Positions 34,952 through 43,995 of a DNA stretch of 64,000 nucleotides are shown piece by piece. Numbering within the stretch: position 1 is the stretch's first letter; every line of letters begins with the position of its first letter. Under the pieces are notes generated by a model that had not been told where the DNA came from, ran no database searches, and saw only the letters and a program-made list of their open reading frames with translations. The DNA is taken from assembly GCF_013185185.1 (NCBI RefSeq), contig NZ_JAAZWE010000001.1:1240001-1304000 (forward strand), in the 5' to 3' direction. A program made the translations under genes and the position numbers. The DNA comes from Saccharibacillus endophyticus (lineage in GTDB: Bacteria > Bacillota > Bacilli > Paenibacillales > Paenibacillaceae).

Positions 34952-34993
34952 AAGAAAGAACCCTTTCGACGTCGAAAGGGCTCTTTCTTTTCT
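34952..34993. terminator. Bidirectional terminator
   Basis: AGAAAGAACCCTTTCGAC pairs with GTCGAAAGGGCTCTTTCT between the ATPase gene and the converging GH30 gene. Confidence 0.88.
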
Positions 34994-35007
34994 TGTGTTA
35001 GTTTGCC

Positions 35008-36516
35008 TTATTTCGCCGCGTATAGCAACGATACCGCGCTTTTGGCTTCAACCTTGAAGCTGATCTCGCGGCCTTCGCCATGCTGGGTAGATAGAGATGC
35101 CGGCTCGGATTCTTTTTCCCCGGTCGGCATCATTCCGCTCCATTCCAGCGAAATCTGCCGACTCCCTTCCCCGTCGTTGAACAAAACGACGGCGATCGAA
35201 CCGTCACGGTTCTCGAACGCGACGGAGCGAATTTCTTCCGCCGTGCAGGATGAGCTGATCCGCACGGCCCCGGGGCGAATGACTTTGCTGAAATGCGCCA
35301 ACGCGTAATAATCGAGCGTATACGTCAGTTCCCCGGTCGCTTGGTTCACCTGCACGATGCCTCGGCAGGTGCTTTTGCCGAAGCCCGGCACCGTCGGGCC
35401 GTTGTGCTCGTCGAGCGCCATGTTCCACAGCACCAACGATTGGCTGTTATGCCGCAAAATATCGATGCCCGTGCGCAGCGCGTTCGAAAAAGCCTGCTCG
35501 AACGGAGGAATCCATTCGCCGCCGGAGCCTTCGGTGAAATGGACTTCTTTTCCGGGTGCTGCTTTCAATACGTCGGATTGCGCCGAAGCATGGCCTCCGT
35601 ACCAATGCCAAGCCACGCCGTCTACCGCATCTCCCGCCCCTTCCAGCACTTCGAGCGGATAATCGGGTCGGTCCCAGTTATGGTCGTAGCATAAAATTTT
35701 CGTACGGATTCCCGCGCGCTCGAATGCAGGCTTGAGATGGTCTCGAATCCATACCGTCTGCTCGTCGGCCGGCATCAGCATGCTCGGATAATGCAGCGGC
35801 TCGTACAATGCTTCGTTCTGCGGCGTCACCGCGTAGACCGGCAGACCATGCGCGGCATACGCCTGAATGTAGCGGACGAAATAGTTGGCGAACGCTTCGC
35901 GATATTCCGGCTTCAGCCGACCGCCCAGCATCGAACCGCTTGTTTTCATCCAGCCCGGCGCGCTCCACGGCGAGGCCATCAATATAAGCTCCGGATTCAG
36001 TTCCAGCGCTTTTTGCGTCAGCGGAATCACGTCCGCTTCGTCGTGCGCGATCGAAAATCGCTCAAGCTGCGGGTCGCTGTCGCCTTCCGGCAGATCGTCG
36101 TAACTGTAGATGCTGCGCGCGTAATCCGAAGCGCCCATCGGATTGCGCAGTACCGACAAGCCGATGCCTTTTTCCGCGTCGAACAGTTTGACCATCAAAT
36201 CTTCGCGTATCTTTTCGTCCAATACTTGATGGATCAAATACGCCGCCGAATCGGTAAAAGAAGCGCCGAATCCCTTCATTTGCTGTCCGCGTTCGGAGAA
36301 ATCCAGCGTGACGGCGATTTCGGCTTGAGACGGCGCACCTTGCGCGTTTGCTGTCGCCGCCGGAACATCTGCACGTTCGTCATTCGGCGGTTGTCCGTCG
36401 CTGACGGCTGCCGTTTTGTTCGTTACCTCCTGTTCGCTGCCGCGAAGTTCGTCCAAGTTCAGCTCGCGGAATAATTCATGCTCGCCCCGCGAACGGTAAA
36501 TCGTCCATTCGGACAT
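35008..36516 (-). CDS. GH30-family glycoside hydrolase
   Basis: A 502-residue GH30 enzyme. KGFGASFTDSAAYLI begins the barrel (about 81-95), with SVLRNPMGASDY and MASPWSAPGWMK. The acid/base Glu is E235 in TPQNEALYEP and the nucleophile is E329 in HFTEGSGGEW. A C-terminal beta domain follows. Family activities include glucosylceramidase, beta-1,6-glucanase and beta-xylosidase/xylanase. There is no signal peptide, so it acts inside the cell on an imported oligosaccharide, consistent with the transporter genes directly upstream. A polar insert of about 35 residues (37-70) precedes the catalytic domain. GGAGG lies 7 nt before the ATG. Confidence 0.93.
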   Translation of the reverse strand: MSEWTIYRSRGEHELFRELNLDELRGSEQEVTNKTAAVSDGQPPNDERADVPAATANAQGAPSQAEIAVTLDFSERGQQMKGFGASFTDSAAYLIHQVLDEKIREDLMVKLFDAEKGIGLSVLRNPMGASDYARSIYSYDDLPEGDSDPQLERFSIAHDEADVIPLTQKALELNPELILMASPWSAPGWMKTSGSMLGGRLKPEYREAFANYFVRYIQAYAAHGLPVYAVTPQNEALYEPLHYPSMLMPADEQTVWIRDHLKPAFERAGIRTKILCYDHNWDRPDYPLEVLEGAGDAVDGVAWHWYGGHASAQSDVLKAAPGKEVHFTEGSGGEWIPPFEQAFSNALRTGIDILRHNSQSLVLWNMALDEHNGPTVPGFGKSTCRGIVQVNQATGELTYTLDYYALAHFSKVIRPGAVRISSSCTAEEIRSVAFENRDGSIAVVLFNDGEGSRQISLEWSGMMPTGEKESEPASLSTQHGEGREISFKVEAKSAVSLLYAAK

Positions 36517-36545
36517 CTCGATTCCTCCAGTCTCGGTGTCGATTT

Positions 36546-38186
36546 TTATTCAAGACCCAGCTTTTCTTTGTTCGCCGCCATCTTTTCGCTGCGAATCTTC
36601 ACGATGTCGGCCCAGCGGTTTTGCTCCAGGAAAGACCGGTATTCGTTCAATACGGCGTCGAATGTCGCATCGTCTTTCGCGCGGATCATGCTGACCAGCG
36701 TGGTGTTCCATTTGGTATTGATCGCCGTCAACGCGCGCGCTTCGGCGGTACCTTGATCCGGGTTGATGTTTTCGAGCAGGAAGTGCGGAACCAGCTTGCC
36801 TTCGCCCCACTCTTGCATTTGCTTGACGGATTCCGGGAACGCGTCATCGCTCAATGCTTTGTGCTTGTCGTGGCCGAAGAACATGAACTCGCCCATCCGG
36901 TAGTCTTTTTTATAGCGGTCGGCATCGTCTTTTTGCAGCTTTTTGATTTCCGGCAGCAGTTCGATTTTGCCGTCGGCCGTTTTCTCGTACGTTTCGCCTT
37001 CGATCCCGTAGTTCATCAGCATTTGCCCTTCTTCGCTCAGCAGATACGTATAGATTTGGATCGCTTTGGCCGGGTCCTGTGCTTTTTTGGTCACGTAGGT
37101 CGCCATCCAGCCGGTAATGCCGGATTGGTTCAGCGTCGGTTCGTTGCCTTTGGTGCTTTGCGGTCCGTCGATCGCCATGTACGCTTTGTCGGGATTCGCC
37201 GTCATGAAGATTTGCAGATTGCCGCTTTGCTGAGGCGTTCCGTCGAGCAGCATCGCCGCGTATTTGCCGACTTTCACTTTTTCTTCGAACGCCGTCCCGT
37301 CGTCCGCGAAGCTATCGTCGCTCAAGTCTCCGGCACGATAAGCTTCGTTCAACGTTTTGATCCAAGTCAGATAATCCTCGTCCAGGTTGCGGTCGTAAAA
37401 TTGTCCGTCTTCCGTTTGCAGCGGCACGCCGAGGAAATCCTGAAGCGTGTCGCCGAGCGAACCCGTGCCTTCTCCGATCGAGTTGAACCCGAACGGAATC
37501 AGATCCGGGAATTGCTGCTTGATCTCTCCCATCACTTGAACGAACTGCTCCGGCGTACCGATCTCCGGGCTGCCGAGCGCTTCGTATACGTCTTTGCGGA
37601 TCACGAATGCCGTTTTCGCCGGAATCTCTCCGCTGTCGTAATCGGCCTGCGTATTGGAATAGTTCGGGTACCCGTACGTTTTGCCGTCTTTGAGCTGGAA
37701 CCAATTCAACGTGTCGGCAGCGGCCACTTTGTTGAAATACGGATCGTACTGCTCCGCCAGATCGTTCAGCGGAAGCGCCCAGGTCGCGGCTTTTTGCGCT
37801 ACCGCGGAGTTGGAGTCGAACACCGTGATCAGATCGGGCATGTCGCCGCCGGCGAAAAAGGTATTCAGCTTCGTATCGTCGCCCGTGATGAACTTGATAT
37901 CGATGTTGAGGTCTTCCTTGATCTTTTTCGTGACCAAGTCTTTGCCGAAGTCCGTGTTCCACCAATCCGCGTTGACGTACCAAGTGAGCGTCGTGGATTC
38001 GGCTTTTTTGTCCGACTGCCAGGCCGGCGTCTCGGGATCAAGTTCGTAACGGCCTTCCAGCGATACCGGAGCCGCGGCTTCGTTGTCCGAACCGCCACCG
38101 CATCCGGTCAGCATCAGCGCCGTCGCCAGCACGCCCGCGCCCCATTTCCAAGCCGATTTTCTTAAAACGTTTTTATTCCCTTGCAT
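36546..38186 (-). CDS. Solute-binding lipoprotein (LplA-like)
   Basis: A 546-residue lipoprotein. A basic start and lipobox (MLTGCGGGS) are followed by a large extracellular solute-binding domain typical of LplA/YtcQ-like proteins (TWYVNADWWNTDFG, DLITVFDSNS, INTKWNTTLV). It binds an oligosaccharide outside the cell and passes it to the permeases encoded upstream. A LacI operator-like palindrome (38164-38173) lies inside codons 5-8. The GH30 gene follows 29 bp later. Confidence 0.92.
   Translation of the reverse strand: MQGNKNVLRKSAWKWGAGVLATALMLTGCGGGSDNEAAAPVSLEGRYELDPETPAWQSDKKAESTTLTWYVNADWWNTDFGKDLVTKKIKEDLNIDIKFITGDDTKLNTFFAGGDMPDLITVFDSNSAVAQKAATWALPLNDLAEQYDPYFNKVAAADTLNWFQLKDGKTYGYPNYSNTQADYDSGEIPAKTAFVIRKDVYEALGSPEIGTPEQFVQVMGEIKQQFPDLIPFGFNSIGEGTGSLGDTLQDFLGVPLQTEDGQFYDRNLDEDYLTWIKTLNEAYRAGDLSDDSFADDGTAFEEKVKVGKYAAMLLDGTPQQSGNLQIFMTANPDKAYMAIDGPQSTKGNEPTLNQSGITGWMATYVTKKAQDPAKAIQIYTYLLSEEGQMLMNYGIEGETYEKTADGKIELLPEIKKLQKDDADRYKKDYRMGEFMFFGHDKHKALSDDAFPESVKQMQEWGEGKLVPHFLLENINPDQGTAEARALTAINTKWNTTLVSMIRAKDDATFDAVLNEYRSFLEQNRWADIVKIRSEKMAANKEKLGLE
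38164..38173. promoter_or_regulatory. LacI-type operator core inside the binding-protein gene
   Basis: AAAACGTTTT spans codons 5-8 of the solute-binding protein gene (Lys-Asn-Val-Leu). It matches the two intergenic sites and may be a second control point within the operon, or a chance match. Confidence 0.5.
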
Positions 38187-38258
38187 ATTTAACCCCTCCG
38201 ATTCGTATGAATGATCTTACCCGTAAATATGGTTTTGACCGATCGATCATGCCGCTGC

Positions 38259-39173
38259 TTACTCTTTGACCGCGCCCAGCATCATGCCGGAAATAAAGTA
38301 CCGTTGCAGCAGCGGATAAATCGCCAAGATCGGCAGCGTGGTGATCACGATCGTCGCAAGCTGAACCCCTTTGGTCGTCGTCTCGATGACTACCGAACCG
38401 CCGATGTTCTGCATGGACTGCGTTTGCGACTGCACGATGATCTCGTACAGCATCATTTGCAGCGGGTATAACGATTGATCGGTGATATACAGCTTGGTCG
38501 TCATGAAATCGTTCCATTGGCCGACCCCGTTAAACAGCGCGATCGTCGCCAGCGCCGGCATCGAAAGCGGGATGAACAAACTGAGGAATACGCGCCAATC
38601 GCCCGCTCCGTCGATCTTCGCCGATTCTTCCAGCGCGTCGGGCACGTTGCGGAAAAAGTTCATCAGAATCACGACATCGTAATAGCTGAACAGCGCCGGA
38701 ATGATGTATACCCAGAAGCTGTTCAGCAGTCCGAGCGATTTGATGAGCAGGTACGTGGGGATCATGCCGCCGGAAAAGAACATCGTGATGACGCCCATCG
38801 CCACGTACAATCTGCGACCTCTTAAGTATTTTTTACTCAGACCGTAAGCGACCATCGCGCAGAAAAAGACGTGCGTGGAGACGCCGACGACCGTTTTGGA
38901 TACGGAGATGAAGAACGCCTGCCAGATGCCCGCGTCCCGGAATACCGCGCGGTAATTTTCCAGCGAAAATTCCGTCGGCCAAAACACGAATCCGCCTTGC
39001 GCGAGCGACTGCCCGGAGCTGAACGACGATACGAGCACGTTCCACAGCGGAACGACGATCGCGACCGTGAACAGCAAAAGCAGCGTCATATTGACCGTGT
39101 CGAAGACCCGGTTGTCCAGCCCTCCTTTGATCCGGGTCGGCTTGATGCCGCTCGGTTTGGTTAACAAGCCCAT
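38259..39173 (-). CDS. Carbohydrate ABC permease (LplC-like)
   Basis: A 304-residue protein with six membrane segments and EAA motif DALEESAKIDGAGDWRVF. It ends with the family's FISGMMLGAVKE. The gene starts 13 bp after the stop of the LplB-like gene. Confidence 0.93.
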   Translation of the reverse strand: MGLLTKPSGIKPTRIKGGLDNRVFDTVNMTLLLLFTVAIVVPLWNVLVSSFSSGQSLAQGGFVFWPTEFSLENYRAVFRDAGIWQAFFISVSKTVVGVSTHVFFCAMVAYGLSKKYLRGRRLYVAMGVITMFFSGGMIPTYLLIKSLGLLNSFWVYIIPALFSYYDVVILMNFFRNVPDALEESAKIDGAGDWRVFLSLFIPLSMPALATIALFNGVGQWNDFMTTKLYITDQSLYPLQMMLYEIIVQSQTQSMQNIGGSVVIETTTKGVQLATIVITTLPILAIYPLLQRYFISGMMLGAVKE

Positions 39174-39186
39174 ACGTTCGTCCTCC

Positions 39187-40164
39187 CTACAGCACAGATT
39201 GGTTATCGTTCATTTTGCTCGTCACTTTGTTCGCGGTCAGCAGCAAAATGACGGATACGATCGAGACGCCGAGCCCGACGGCCGTCGCGTACGAGAAATC
39301 GCCTTGCGCCAAGCCCATGCGGTACACGTACGAGTTGATGACTTCGGCTTTTTCCCGGTTTTGCGAATTCATCAATACCAGCGTCTGGTCGAGGTTCGAA
39401 CCGAGCAGGCCGCTGATCGTCAAGATCAAGTTCAGGCTGATGATCATCTTCATGTTCGGCAGCGTGATATTCCAGATCTGCCGGAGCCGGCCCGCCCCGT
39501 CGATCTTCGCCGCTTCGTAATACGTCGGGTCGATCTTGGCCATGATGGCGAGATACAAAATCGTGCCCCAGCCCGATTCTTTCCAGATATCCGACAGGGT
39601 GGCGATCCACCAATATTTATTCGCGTCGAGCAAAATGTTCTGCGCGTTGGAGATCAGCCCGAGGTCGAGCAGCAGCTGGTTGAACAGCCCCGTCGTGGAA
39701 AACCAGGTGATCATCATCCCGCCGAGCACGATCCAAGACAGGAAGTGCGGCAGGTAGGAGACGGTCTGGACGAACTTCTTGAACCGGTTATAACGGACTT
39801 CGTAGATCATGATCGCCAATACGATCGGCAGAATGAATCCGATGCCGAGCTTGAGGAAGCTGATTGCGAGCGTGTTGACGACGGAATCCCAGAAGTAGCG
39901 ATCCGACAGGATAATGCGGAAGTTTTCCAGTCCTACCCACGGCGCGCTGTCCAGCGTATCGATCACGGTATAGCTTTTAAAAGCAATGGTCAGACCGTAG
40001 ATCGGCACGAAGCAAAAAACGATCATGAACAGGATGCCGGGAATGACCATCGTCTGAAGTTGCCATTGTCGGAAGTAATCGATCGCGAAGCTTTTGACCC
40101 GCTGTCCGATCGACGGCTTGTCGTTCGTGGGTTGATCAGGTGAGGTCAGCGCGGATTTGGCCAT
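39187..40164 (-). CDS. ABC permease (LplB-like)
   Basis: A 325-residue protein with a cytoplasmic N-tail, six membrane segments and EAA motif YYEAAKIDGAGRLRQIWNI. First gene of the operon lplB-lplC-binding protein-GH30. AAGGAG lies upstream of the ATG. The promoter region carries a LacI operator-like palindrome (40201-40210). Confidence 0.93.
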   Translation of the reverse strand: MAKSALTSPDQPTNDKPSIGQRVKSFAIDYFRQWQLQTMVIPGILFMIVFCFVPIYGLTIAFKSYTVIDTLDSAPWVGLENFRIILSDRYFWDSVVNTLAISFLKLGIGFILPIVLAIMIYEVRYNRFKKFVQTVSYLPHFLSWIVLGGMMITWFSTTGLFNQLLLDLGLISNAQNILLDANKYWWIATLSDIWKESGWGTILYLAIMAKIDPTYYEAAKIDGAGRLRQIWNITLPNMKMIISLNLILTISGLLGSNLDQTLVLMNSQNREKAEVINSYVYRMGLAQGDFSYATAVGLGVSIVSVILLLTANKVTSKMNDNQSVL

Positions 40165-40200
40165 CTGAGTGGCTCCTTTCGTTTGCTTGTCAATTTAATT

Positions 40201-40210
40201 AAAACGTTTT
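40201..40210. promoter_or_regulatory. LacI-type operator before the lplB-like gene
   Basis: AAAACGTTTT in the context TTAAAACGTTTTTA, 37 bp before the start codon. Identical cores occur at 38164 and 41404. Confidence 0.65.
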
Positions 40211-40378
40211 TATTAGTTTGCAAAAAAATCCTTTCGAGAAATCATCTCCTTTTCGAACCTGTTCGATAGAGCGCTTACTTTTTCGAATGCGAACGGTTAC
40301 ATTTTCGTGTTAAAAGAACCGTCGGAACGACAGCGGCGAATTGCGCTTTGTCCCGACCGAAAACCGTCCTTTCGCCTT

Positions 40379-41383
40379 TCAATCGACCGGAACATGGCTG
40401 GAAGCACGGACGATCAGCTCGCCGGTCAACGTCTGGCTCTGCCCTTCTTCTTTGCCCTGAATCATGCGCACCAGATGGTCGACGGTCAGAATCGCCTGGC
40501 GGGCGATGGGATTTCGGACGGTCGTCAGCGGCGGCGAGAAATACTGCGCGATGTCGATATCGTCGAAACCGACCACGCTGACGTCTCCCGGAACTTCGTA
40601 ACCGTGCGCTTTTAACGCTTGAATACAGCCCATGGCGCTCAGATCGTTGCCCGCGAGGAATGCAGTCGGCAGCTTGCTCGCATGCATTCGGATAAAAGCT
40701 TTGATCGCGTTAAACGTACTGTCTTCTTCGAAGTATCCTTGGATCACGTAATCGCCGTCGAACGGCAAACCGTACTCCTTCAGCGCCGCCAGATAACCGT
40801 CTCTTCGCCGCACGCTGTCGAACATGGTGTCCACGCCGGAGATGTACGCGATCCGCTTGTGTCCCAGTCCGATCAGGTATTTGGCCGCTTCATACCCCGC
40901 CGCGTAGGAATCGAACGTGACGCTGCCCATTGTGTCGTTGCTGAATGCCCGATCCAGAAACACCGCTTTGATCTTGTCTTTTTGCATAATCTCGATGTCG
41001 TGTTCGTCGATCTTCAGTTCTTCGTAAATGATCACCCCGTCGACGCGCCGACCGAGGATGTTGCTCATGATGACTTGTTTGTCTTTGGTTACGAAAACGT
41101 TCAGCCCGTAGCCGTGCCGTTCGCACTGCCTCGACATCGTCTCGATCAGCTTGTAGAAATAAGGACCCGATACGCTTGTCGTGAAAAAACCGAGCATCAT
41201 CGTCTTGCCTGATTTCAGCATCTTGCCATTGAGATTCGGTACGTAATTGAGCCGTTCCGCCACCTCGAGCACATGCTGCTTCGTCGCCGGATTGAGGACG
41301 TCCACGTCGTTGAGCGCGTTCGACACGGTGGAAATCGACACTCCGGCTTCTCTTGCGACATCCCGAATCGTAATTTTAGCCAT
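40379..41383 (-). CDS. LacI-family transcriptional regulator
   Basis: A 334-residue protein. The N-terminal HTH and hinge read ITIRDVAREAGVSISTVSNA with RLNYVPN (about 3-50); a periplasmic-binding-like effector domain follows, with VVGFDDIDIAQYFSPPLTTV near the C-terminus. It lies upstream of the lplB operon on the same strand and probably represses it and itself via AAAACGTTTT sites. AAGGA is 9 nt before the ATG. Confidence 0.94.
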   Translation of the reverse strand: MAKITIRDVAREAGVSISTVSNALNDVDVLNPATKQHVLEVAERLNYVPNLNGKMLKSGKTMMLGFFTTSVSGPYFYKLIETMSRQCERHGYGLNVFVTKDKQVIMSNILGRRVDGVIIYEELKIDEHDIEIMQKDKIKAVFLDRAFSNDTMGSVTFDSYAAGYEAAKYLIGLGHKRIAYISGVDTMFDSVRRRDGYLAALKEYGLPFDGDYVIQGYFEEDSTFNAIKAFIRMHASKLPTAFLAGNDLSAMGCIQALKAHGYEVPGDVSVVGFDDIDIAQYFSPPLTTVRNPIARQAILTVDHLVRMIQGKEEGQSQTLTGELIVRASSHVPVD

Positions 41384-41400
41384 AATTTTTGTTCCTTTTT

Positions 41401-41416
41401 ATAAAAACGTTTTTAT
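41401..41416. promoter_or_regulatory. LacI-type operator upstream of the lacI-like gene
   Basis: ATAAAAACGTTTTTAT is a perfect 16-bp palindrome, 17 bp before the regulator start codon. It suggests autoregulation. Confidence 0.7.
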
Positions 41417-41468
41417 GAATTTAAAAATAGCATATGGATACCGTCGGGGCAAGCACAAATTTCAAACG

Positions 41469-41505
41469 CCGAAAAAAGAAGCTTTGCCGAATGGCAGAGC
41501 TTCTC
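41469..41505 (-). terminator. Terminator-like hairpin
   Basis: GAAGCT and AGCTTC with GCC/GGC inner pairs downstream of the gene at 41536 (minus strand), followed by T-rich sequence in that direction. Confidence 0.6.
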
Positions 41506-41535
41506 GGTTTCAGGCCGGAAAATTCGGGTCCGGGC

Positions 41536-42546
41536 TTAAGGTTTGACGCTTTGTTCGAACTTTTCGGTCGCTACGAAATTAAGTTCGTACGATTCATTCT
41601 TGATCTCTTCCGCGGAGGCAGCCGTTTCCAACACCCTCTGGGCATGATTGATCGCCCGGTTCAAGGCCCCGAAGGCGGAAGCCGGATATTCGCCGGAACG
41701 GATGCCGCGAGGCGACGTATCCACCATGTTCTGCGCGCGCTTGATCGCGCGAGCCAGCTCTTCGGAATTCACGATAGTACTTGCGTACAGATTCACGTCA
41801 TGCATCGCTGCCGTATACACCGCATCGTTATACGGACCGTTGTTCAGCAGAGCCTGCATAAAGGCGGACGCGCGGTCGAAATCGTTCACCCTCGCATCCA
41901 TGTTCACGCCGTATTGCCCGAGTTGAGCCAGCGGAGCGGCGATGCGGGCCTGCGCGGAAGCCAGTGAAGACGCGTATCGGTTGATGTCCGGCGTCTCCAA
42001 ATCAGACAAGGCGGACAATTTGAAATTGAAATATTGGTAGGCCTTCACCGCTTCGCTCCGGCTGTTTCCGAGTCCCGCCATATACGCGTACGTTTCGTCG
42101 ATCAAATCGACGACGCCTTTTTCCCATGGAGTCAAGTACGAAGGATCGGAAGACGGATAAGACGAATAAATCCAATTCCCCAACCGTCCCATCACGATTC
42201 GGGTCTCGTTTAGGTCGCGCACGTAACGGTAATCGTAATCCCATAGAGCGTTCTGCAGCTGCTGCCGGGCCGAGAACAGATCCGAGGCAGGAGACGAAGG
42301 ATCGGACAGCGCTTTAAGCGCTTTGTTCTGGGCGGCGGCAAGTGCCCAATATGGCGGGCTATCCGACGATTGGGCAAATCTTTGTTGGGAGCTGATCGAC
42401 GCATCGAGCAGATAAACCAGTTCCATTTTGGCCGGATCGTTGAAATTCGGAACCGAAGCCGCGTAGGCTTCTGCGGATACGGATGGCGCGAAAGACAGGG
42501 ATGATGCCCCGGCTGCCGCCGAGGCTGTTCGATTCCTTGTATGCAC
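41536..42546 (-). CDS. Exported helical protein with C-terminal repeat module (paralogue 3)
   Basis: A 336-residue helical protein. The C-terminal 60 residues carry GEYPASAFGALNRAINHAQ followed by RVLE, the same module as in the proteins at 13779 and 15073. The N-terminus from GTG (42546) has weak signal-peptide character (TASAAAGASSLSFAPSVSAEA), without the strong hydrophobic core of its paralogues. The signal may be shortened or the start misplaced. The gene begins 7 bp after the beta-lactamase-like gene stop and is probably translated with it. Confidence 0.7.
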   Translation of the reverse strand: MHTRNRTASAAAGASSLSFAPSVSAEAYAASVPNFNDPAKMELVYLLDASISSQQRFAQSSDSPPYWALAAAQNKALKALSDPSSPASDLFSARQQLQNALWDYDYRYVRDLNETRIVMGRLGNWIYSSYPSSDPSYLTPWEKGVVDLIDETYAYMAGLGNSRSEAVKAYQYFNFKLSALSDLETPDINRYASSLASAQARIAAPLAQLGQYGVNMDARVNDFDRASAFMQALLNNGPYNDAVYTAAMHDVNLYASTIVNSEELARAIKRAQNMVDTSPRGIRSGEYPASAFGALNRAINHAQRVLETAASAEEIKNESYELNFVATEKFEQSVKP

Positions 42547-42553
42547 GATTCTT

Positions 42554-43729
42554 TTAAGCCTTGAACAGCGCTTCTCCCACCAGCTTTGCCGCCTGATCCG
42601 TACCCAACTCGCCGAAGCCGAACATCTGCTTCAGTTGGCCCGCAAAGCTGACTCCGCGGTTGGATAACACGACGAAGCCGGATTGCAAATCCCGGTTAAA
42701 CGCCGCGTAGCTGCTGAACCCGTACGTGCCTCCGTTATGCCAATGGGTCACGGTTCCGTCCTGACGCATGGAACGCATCCACGCGTAGCCGATTCCGACG
42801 CCTTTGGACAACGCGACGGAGGCTTGTTCATGCTGGCAATCGAGCAGCGCCGGTTCCAGTTCTGCCGCATTCGGATGCTGTCCGAGCTGCGCTTCCAGAT
42901 AAGTCAGCATATCCGGAAGCGTCGAGCGCACGGCCCCGGCTCCGGCCATTGCGGAGGTGAAGTCCCAATGCGGCATTTGTCGGCCGCCGGGAGCATAACC
43001 TGCAAGCATCGTCGCATCGGAAGAGGAAGCCGGGGACGTTTTTTTATGGGTATGCCGCGTCTTGGACGAACGCACTGCCGCTCCCCCGCCCGCAACGGCC
43101 TCGACAGATTCCGCAACCGGTTCCGCTTCTTTTCGCTCGCTCGCCTCTTCGCCGAGAATCGCCATGACGCTGTCGTTCATGCCGAGAACATCGAAGAAAT
43201 CCTGCTGAAAAGCCTGAGATGCAGGTACGCCGGAAGCGCGGCTTAATGCCCATCCCAGCAGGCCGTAACCGTAGTTGGAGTACTCGTGCTTGCCTTGCGT
43301 GCGCAGTTTTTCCGCCCGCACCGCCTCAAGCAAATGTTCTTCCGAATAGGCCGCGTAGGGATTGGATTTATCCTGCTTCATCGAGAGCGTTACATGATTC
43401 TTCGCGAGCCTCGTCAAGCCGGATGTATGGGTGGCCAACTGCCGCAGCGTGACCGTTCGCGCAAACTCGCTGTCCGCAAGTTCGGGAACCAGCTTTGCCA
43501 GCGGATCGGAGGCCTGCCATAATCCGTCCTGTTCTCCTTTTGCCAGACGCAGTGCAGTCATCGTTTTGGTAACGGAACCGATCTCGTACTGGTCTTGAGC
43601 CGTCTTCCGATTCGGCGTCCAATAAAATTTCTCTCCGCGCACGATCCAACCGATTGCCGGCGCATGCTCGGGCAGCGATGCCCAGCGGATGATTTTCTTG
43701 TTGTTTTCGAGCATATGCTTCACGGCATC
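42554..43729 (-). CDS. Serine beta-lactamase-like hydrolase
   Basis: About 391 residues, class C beta-lactamase/DD-peptidase fold. Catalytic SxxK is SVTK (about 49-52 from this start), YxN is YSN, and the third motif is HNGGTYG. A low-complexity insert (about 195-235, with GGGAAVRSSK and HTHKKTSPASSS) interrupts the domain. There is no signal peptide, so it is cytoplasmic or uses another route. It is more likely an esterase or peptidase than an antibiotic-resistance enzyme. ATG at 43729 has AGGAGG 8 nt upstream. Confidence 0.85.
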   Translation of the reverse strand, partial: DAVKHMLENNKKIIRWASLPEHAPAIGWIVRGEKFYWTPNRKTAQDQYEIGSVTKTMTALRLAKGEQDGLWQASDPLAKLVPELADSEFARTVTLRQLATHTSGLTRLAKNHVTLSMKQDKSNPYAAYSEEHLLEAVRAEKLRTQGKHEYSNYGYGLLGWALSRASGVPASQAFQQDFFDVLGMNDSVMAILGEEASERKEAEPVAESVEAVAGGGAAVRSSKTRHTHKKTSPASSSDATMLAGYAPGGRQMPHWDFTSAMAGAGAVRSTLPDMLTYLEAQLGQHPNAAELEPALLDCQHEQASVALSKGVGIGYAWMRSMRQDGTVTHWHNGGTYGFSSYAAFNRDLQSGFVVLSNRGVSFAGQLKQMFGFGELGTDQAAKLVGEALFKA

Positions 43730-43749
43730 CATAAAGAAAGTCCTCCTGT

Positions 43750-43995
43750 TCAAATAGTCTTGCGTTCACTCTTATGTTTTTTATCTGTGCGCTTTTGGGC
43801 AGCGGTTCCGTAAATCAAGCCCAATGCGATGCCGAGCGGCATCCCAATCGCCATATTTTTGATCAGGATGCTGAGTATCATGCCAAACGCCGCACCGATT
43901 GCCATACCGATGCCAAGCGCCTTTTTGCCGGCTGCCGTCGGTTTTTCATTCGGCTCGTCCGCATTGGGTCGTTCATCGCGGTCAGGGTTCATCAT
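43750..43995 (-). CDS. Small glycine-zipper membrane protein
   Basis: An 81-residue protein: acidic/polar N-terminus, then hydrophobic Gly-rich segments (LGIGMAIGAAFGMILSILI and MAIGMPLGIALGLIYG) and a basic tail. Paralogue of the 64-residue protein at 21751. The ATG overlaps the stop of the ATP-grasp gene (ATGA-type overlap), so translation is coupled. Confidence 0.75.
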   Translation of the reverse strand: MMNPDRDERPNADEPNEKPTAAGKKALGIGMAIGAAFGMILSILIKNMAIGMPLGIALGLIYGTAAQKRTDKKHKSERKTI

